DNA of 64,000 nucleotides from Ambrosia x helenae. Its lineage: Eukaryota > Streptophyta > Magnoliopsida > Asterales > Asteraceae. A model generated the notes under the pieces. That model searched no databases. It saw only the letters and a list, made by a program, of their open reading frames with translations, and was not told the origin of the DNA. Shown in pieces: positions 60,905 through 64,000 of this stretch; within the stretch, counting starts at the first letter, position 1; each line of letters begins with the position of its first letter. Location of the stretch: positions 66,269,656 to 66,333,655 of the forward strand of contig CM061233.1 of the NCBI GenBank assembly GCA_030844895.1, given 5' to 3'. The translations under genes were made by a program, and so were the position numbers.

Positions 60905-62509
60905 CTAGTAAAGCACCTTCAGATCTTGGTACATCTTATCCGAACCAGGATGAATAGAATACCGGGATTTGTGAGCCTCATCTAAGACAAGCTCCCGAAG
61001 TCCCCCAAATAAAGGAACCCATATGCGTACTGCGAAGTAGTGCAGGCCATCAGGCCTTCGCTCGAGGTGCTTGTCGGCACCGTGCATAGTCTCAGTTTTA
61101 AGGTTTTCCTCCTTCAAAGCTTCTAACTGAGCAGAACGGAGTTGGTCAGGTAGAGAGGAATGAATGGTGAGCTGCAACACCCGAACGCGACGAGGATTAA
61201 TTGATTCCTTCCTGCTCAAGGCGTCTGCTACTACATTCGCCTTGCCAGGATGGTACTTAATGGCGCAATCATAGTCGTTCAGGAGTTCAACCCAACGACG
61301 CTGTCGTATGTTCAGATGTTGTTGGTCGAAAATATGTTGAAGACTCTTGTGATCCGTGTAGATGGTGCATTTGGTACCGTACAAGTAATGTCTCCAAATT
61401 TTCAACGCGAAAACCACTGCACCCAACTCCAAGTCATGGGTGGTGTAGTTCCTCTCGTGCACCTTGAGTTGACGAGAAGCATACGCAATCACTTTCTCGC
61501 GTTGCATCAACACGCAACCGAGACCATGAATAGAAGCATCACAGTAAACAACGAAATCATCAGGGCCTTCAGGCAAGGACAGAATAGGAGCAGAACAAAG
61601 TTTAGACTTCAGTTTTTGAAATGCTGACTCTTGTGGTTCACCCCAGGCGAATTTTCTATCCTTCTGAGTAAGAGTGGTGATGGGTTGAGCGATCTTCGAG
61701 AACCCCTTTATGAAACGACGATAATAGCCCGCAAGGCCTAGGAATTGCCGCACCCCAGTTGGCGTCTTTGGTGCTTCCCAGTCCTTGATCGCTTCGATCT
61801 TAGCTAGATCGACATGAATTCCTAGTTCATTAACCACATGTCCTAGGAACTGAACTTCGCGTAACCAAAAGTCCCACTTTGAGAACTTAGCGTAAAGTTG
61901 TTCCCGTCGCAAAAGTTCCAAAACCAAGCGCAGGTGTTCCTCGTGTTCGGTCTTGTTCTTGGAGTAAATCAGGATGTCATCAATAAACACGATGACGAAC
62001 TTGTCAAGATACGGTTTGCAAACGCGGTTCATCAAATCCATGAAAACCGCCGGTGCGTTTGTGAGACCGAAAGGCATGACCAAGAACTCAAAATGGCCAT
62101 AACGTGTACGAAAGGCAGTCTTTGCAACGTCAGCTTCCCTTACGCGCAACTGGTGATAACCGGACCTCAAATCAATCTTAGAGTAGTAGCTAGAACCCTG
62201 GAGTTGGTCGAATAGATCATCAATATGTGGAAGAGGATAACGGTTCTTGATGGTCACTTTGTTCAATTCTCTGTAATCCACACACAATCGAAAACTTCCA
62301 TCCTTCTTCTTAACGAACAAAATCGGGGCTCCCCAAGGGGAAGAATTTGGTCTAATGAAACCCTTGTCCAAGAGTTCCTGTAACTGACTGGACAATTCCT
62401 GCATCTCGGGAGGTGCAAGACGGTAGGGGGCCCGAGCAATAGGAGCAGCTCCCGGTACAAGATCAATACTAAACTCAACCTGACGATGGGGAGGAAGACC
62501 AGATAAATC
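60905..62509 (-). CDS. Chromovirus pol: RT and RNase H
   Basis: From about PDDLSGLPPHRQVEF (after a frame break near 62510) through MQELSSQLQELLDKGFIRP. RT motifs FVKKKDGSFRLCVDYRELNK, MPFGLTNAPAVFMDLMNRV and the catalytic VFIDDILIYSK. RNase H: VYCDASIHGLGCVLMQ, ELGAVVFALKIWRHYLYG, YTDHKSLQHIF and VADALSRKE. The integrase HHCC finger begins at the end (HKSRYSIHPGSDKMYQDL). Active-site residues look intact; the only break is the TAG at the border with integrase. Confidence 0.9.
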   Translation of the reverse strand, partial: DLSGLPPHRQVEFSIDLVPGAAPIARAPYRLAPPEMQELSSQLQELLDKGFIRPNSSPWGAPILFVKKKDGSFRLCVDYRELNKVTIKNRYPLPHIDDLFDQLQGSSYYSKIDLRSGYHQLRVREADVAKTAFRTRYGHFEFLVMPFGLTNAPAVFMDLMNRVCKPYLDKFVIVFIDDILIYSKNKTEHEEHLRLVLELLRREQLYAKFSKWDFWLREVQFLGHVVNELGIHVDLAKIEAIKDWEAPKTPTGVRQFLGLAGYYRRFIKGFSKIAQPITTLTQKDRKFAWGEPQESAFQKLKSKLCSAPILSLPEGPDDFVVYCDASIHGLGCVLMQREKVIAYASRQLKVHERNYTTHDLELGAVVFALKIWRHYLYGTKCTIYTDHKSLQHIFDQQHLNIRQRRWVELLNDYDCAIKYHPGKANVVADALSRKESINPRRVRVLQLTIHSSLPDQLRSAQLEALKEENLKTETMHGADKHLERRPDGLHYFAVRIWVPLFGGLRELVLDEAHKSRYSIHPGSDKMYQDLKVLY

Positions 62510-63444
62510 ATCAGAAATACATCAGGAAACTCGCGTACAACAGGAATATCATCGATCTTCTTCTCATCGGTAAAGGAAACAGATAAAAGGGCCAAAACGG
62601 ACGAATAACCCTTTCGAAGATACTTAAGGGCTTTCATGCTGGAGATGAGATTTAGCGGAGCACCGCCCTTGATACCGTACACAGAAAGGAATTCTCCATC
62701 AGGGAGGGGAATCCGAATAATCTTGTCGTAACAAACGATCTCAGCGCGATACAAAGACAACCAATCCATGCCTACAACAACGTCAAAACTACCCAAAGGT
62801 ACCGGCATAAGGTCGATGGGGAAAGACAAACCCGACAACTCTAGTTGACACTCCCGAAGGATACAAGTAGCTTCAATCTTTTTACCGTCAGCCAACTCAA
62901 TTACATACTTAGCCTCTAATGGCTCGGGTACTACATCTAGCAGTCGACTAACTTCCATAGATATAAAACTTCTATCGGCACCGGAATCAAATAAAACACT
63001 AACAGAGCGATTATTGAGAAGGAATGTATCGGTAACTGTGTCAGGATCCTGTCTAGCCTCTGCGGCTCCAATGACGAAGGCACGTGCATTCCTGCCACTG
63101 CCCCCGTTGTTCCCGTTACTGTTTCTATCCCTCCCATCCCCGCCCTGCTTCAGTTTCGGGCACTCCTTCTTGTAATGCCCAGTCTCCCCACAGTTGTAAC
63201 AACCCTGTTTTCCCGTAGTTCCTTGAGCAGTAGGAGCCGGGGTAGTACTTGGGGCCTGGGTCGATGGAAGTGTCGCCCGACAATCTTTAGCAAAATGCCT
63301 AAGTCGCTGGCAACGATGGCAACGATTACGGTCGCAGTCCCCCTGATGATGACGCCCACATTTGTTGCACTTAGGTAATTTCCCCGCATAACCACCCGGT
63401 TTGGTACCAAAAGAATAAGAACCCCCGCTATCGAATCTCTTACC
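62510..63444 (-). CDS. Chromovirus gag end and protease
   Basis: After a TAG (63445-63447, probably CAG originally) the frame reads three CCHC-like knuckles: CNKCGRHHQGDC, CHRCQRLRHFAKDC and CYNCGETGHYKKEC. Then the aspartic protease VSVLFDSGADRSFIS and VVVGMDWLSLYRAEI. It runs to IPVVREFPDVF, where a one-base shift near 62510 breaks continuity with RT. Three knuckles in a row are a feature of Tekay-type gag. Confidence 0.8.
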
Positions 63445-64000
63445 CTATTGTGCTGGTGCTGGCACAGATCCTTTCCCCTCATTATCCCATTTACGCTTGT
63501 TATTCTCTGGGGCCTTGACAGTCGAACCCTTAGCAGGCAAGATACCCTCATTCACCTTCAAGTTTGTCATCCTGTGAGCCGATCGGACCACCTCTGAGTA
63601 TGTAGGAAGATTCCCCGCAGCCACCAACCCTGCGATCTCTGGTACTAGCCCCGAGATATAGTGTTCAATCCTCCTGTATTCTGGCACATGCAGATCAGGA
63701 CACAGCACTGCCAACTCATTACGCCTTACCGTATACTTTTCAATCTCTGACCCGGTCATCTTGAGGTTCCACACCTCATGCTCTAGCTTCTGAATTTCTT
63801 CCCTTGGACAGTACTCTCGCTTCAGTAGTTGAACAAAATTTTCCCAAGGCATAGCATAAGCCTCCCCTATACCCATATTCTGGGTGATATTGTTCCACCA
63901 GGTCAAAGCAACATCCTGGAATAACGCAGCAGCATACTTGACTCGATCCTCTGGGAGACAGTTGCACATCAGAAACACTGACTCCACCTTTTCCAGCCAC
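63445..64000 (-). CDS. Chromovirus gag, partial at the window edge
   Basis: Gag domain reading WLEKVESVFLMCNCLPEDRV, AALFQDVALTWWNNITQNMG, WENFVQLLKREYCPREEIQK and RRIEHYISGLVPEIAGLVAA, typical of chromovirus capsid. It continues beyond 64000. Ends at a TAG after GSVPAPAQ. Confidence 0.85.
   Translation of the reverse strand, partial: WLEKVESVFLMCNCLPEDRVKYAAALFQDVALTWWNNITQNMGIGEAYAMPWENFVQLLKREYCPREEIQKLEHEVWNLKMTGSEIEKYTVRRNELAVLCPDLHVPEYRRIEHYISGLVPEIAGLVAAGNLPTYSEVVRSAHRMTNLKVNEGILPAKGSTVKAPENNKRKWDNEGKGSVPAPAQ

Larger units (their letters stand above)
41852..64000 (-). mobile_element. Tekay-like chromovirus (Ty3/gypsy), runs off the right edge; split by copia-3
   Basis: Minus-strand order from the right edge: gag, zinc knuckles, protease, RT, RNase H, integrase, chromodomain, polypurine tract, 3' LTR. 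The 3' LTR is divided by copia-3 into 59532-57192 and 42058-41852. The chromodomain after integrase marks it as a chromovirus; such modules are thought to guide insertion to particular chromatin. The 5' part and 5' LTR lie beyond 64000. Confidence 0.9.

Noticed and set aside
1..64000. tRNA genes, CRISPR arrays, bacterial-type operons
   Set aside because: No cloverleaf or array pattern was noticed and the context is plant nuclear; the tRNA-like strings are retrotransposon primer sites.

Overview
This is nuclear DNA of a flowering plant: intron-bearing gene remnants, a plant-specific DUF4228 gene, MITEs, a Cassandra TRIM carrying 5S-rRNA promoter sequence, and stacked Ty1/copia and Ty3/gypsy LTR retrotransposons. 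The retroelement types (SIRE/Maximus-like copia with an extra 3' ORF, Tat-lineage gypsy with an antisense ORF, a Tekay-like chromovirus) suit a large-genome eudicot. My guess is Asteraceae, but that is an impression and not shown by the sequence.

The first 11.7 kb is relatively gene-like. It holds the 3' end of a LINE (1-345), an intact single-exon DUF4228/PADRE gene on the minus strand (1427-1909), a long foldback (3232-3436), remnants of a spliced minus-strand gene (4013-4962), a Tourist-type MITE with TTA duplications (5264-5578), a region bounded by Helitron-like ends with gene scraps (6692-7941), a three-LTR Cassandra composite (8910-10384), and two MITE-like elements almost end to end (10930-11645).

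From 11.8 to 32.8 kb lies an old, heavily mutated Tat-lineage gypsy element on the plus strand, with LTRs about 4-5% diverged by eye. It is split by a very young SIRE-like copia element (18461-29137; target duplication AAGCT; the 699-bp LTRs show one difference). That copia element is itself defective: protease and the start of integrase are deleted. The Tat element carries a spliced-looking antisense ORF next to and overlapping its LTR.

From 34.3 kb to the end is a Russian-doll nest. A second copia element (34327-41851, plus strand) is cut at its 3' side by a minus-strand chromovirus running off the right edge. The chromovirus 3' LTR is in turn split by a minus-strand copia element of 15,128 bp (42059-57186; target duplication CAATC; 493-bp LTRs with four differences). 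That last element has a long gag, pol, and an intact acidic coiled-coil protein of about 1,200 residues where an env gene would sit.

The most unusual signal is in the copia elements. Each family has its own short sequence word scattered through its LTRs and spacers. In the minus-strand element the word forms about 30-nt hairpins whose stems vary together between copies (CACATTCG with CGAATGTG, CACCTTCG with CGAAGGTG). With the extra ORF, this suggests a family-specific recognition system, perhaps similar in logic to VANC anti-silencing proteins and their motifs. That is a hypothesis only.
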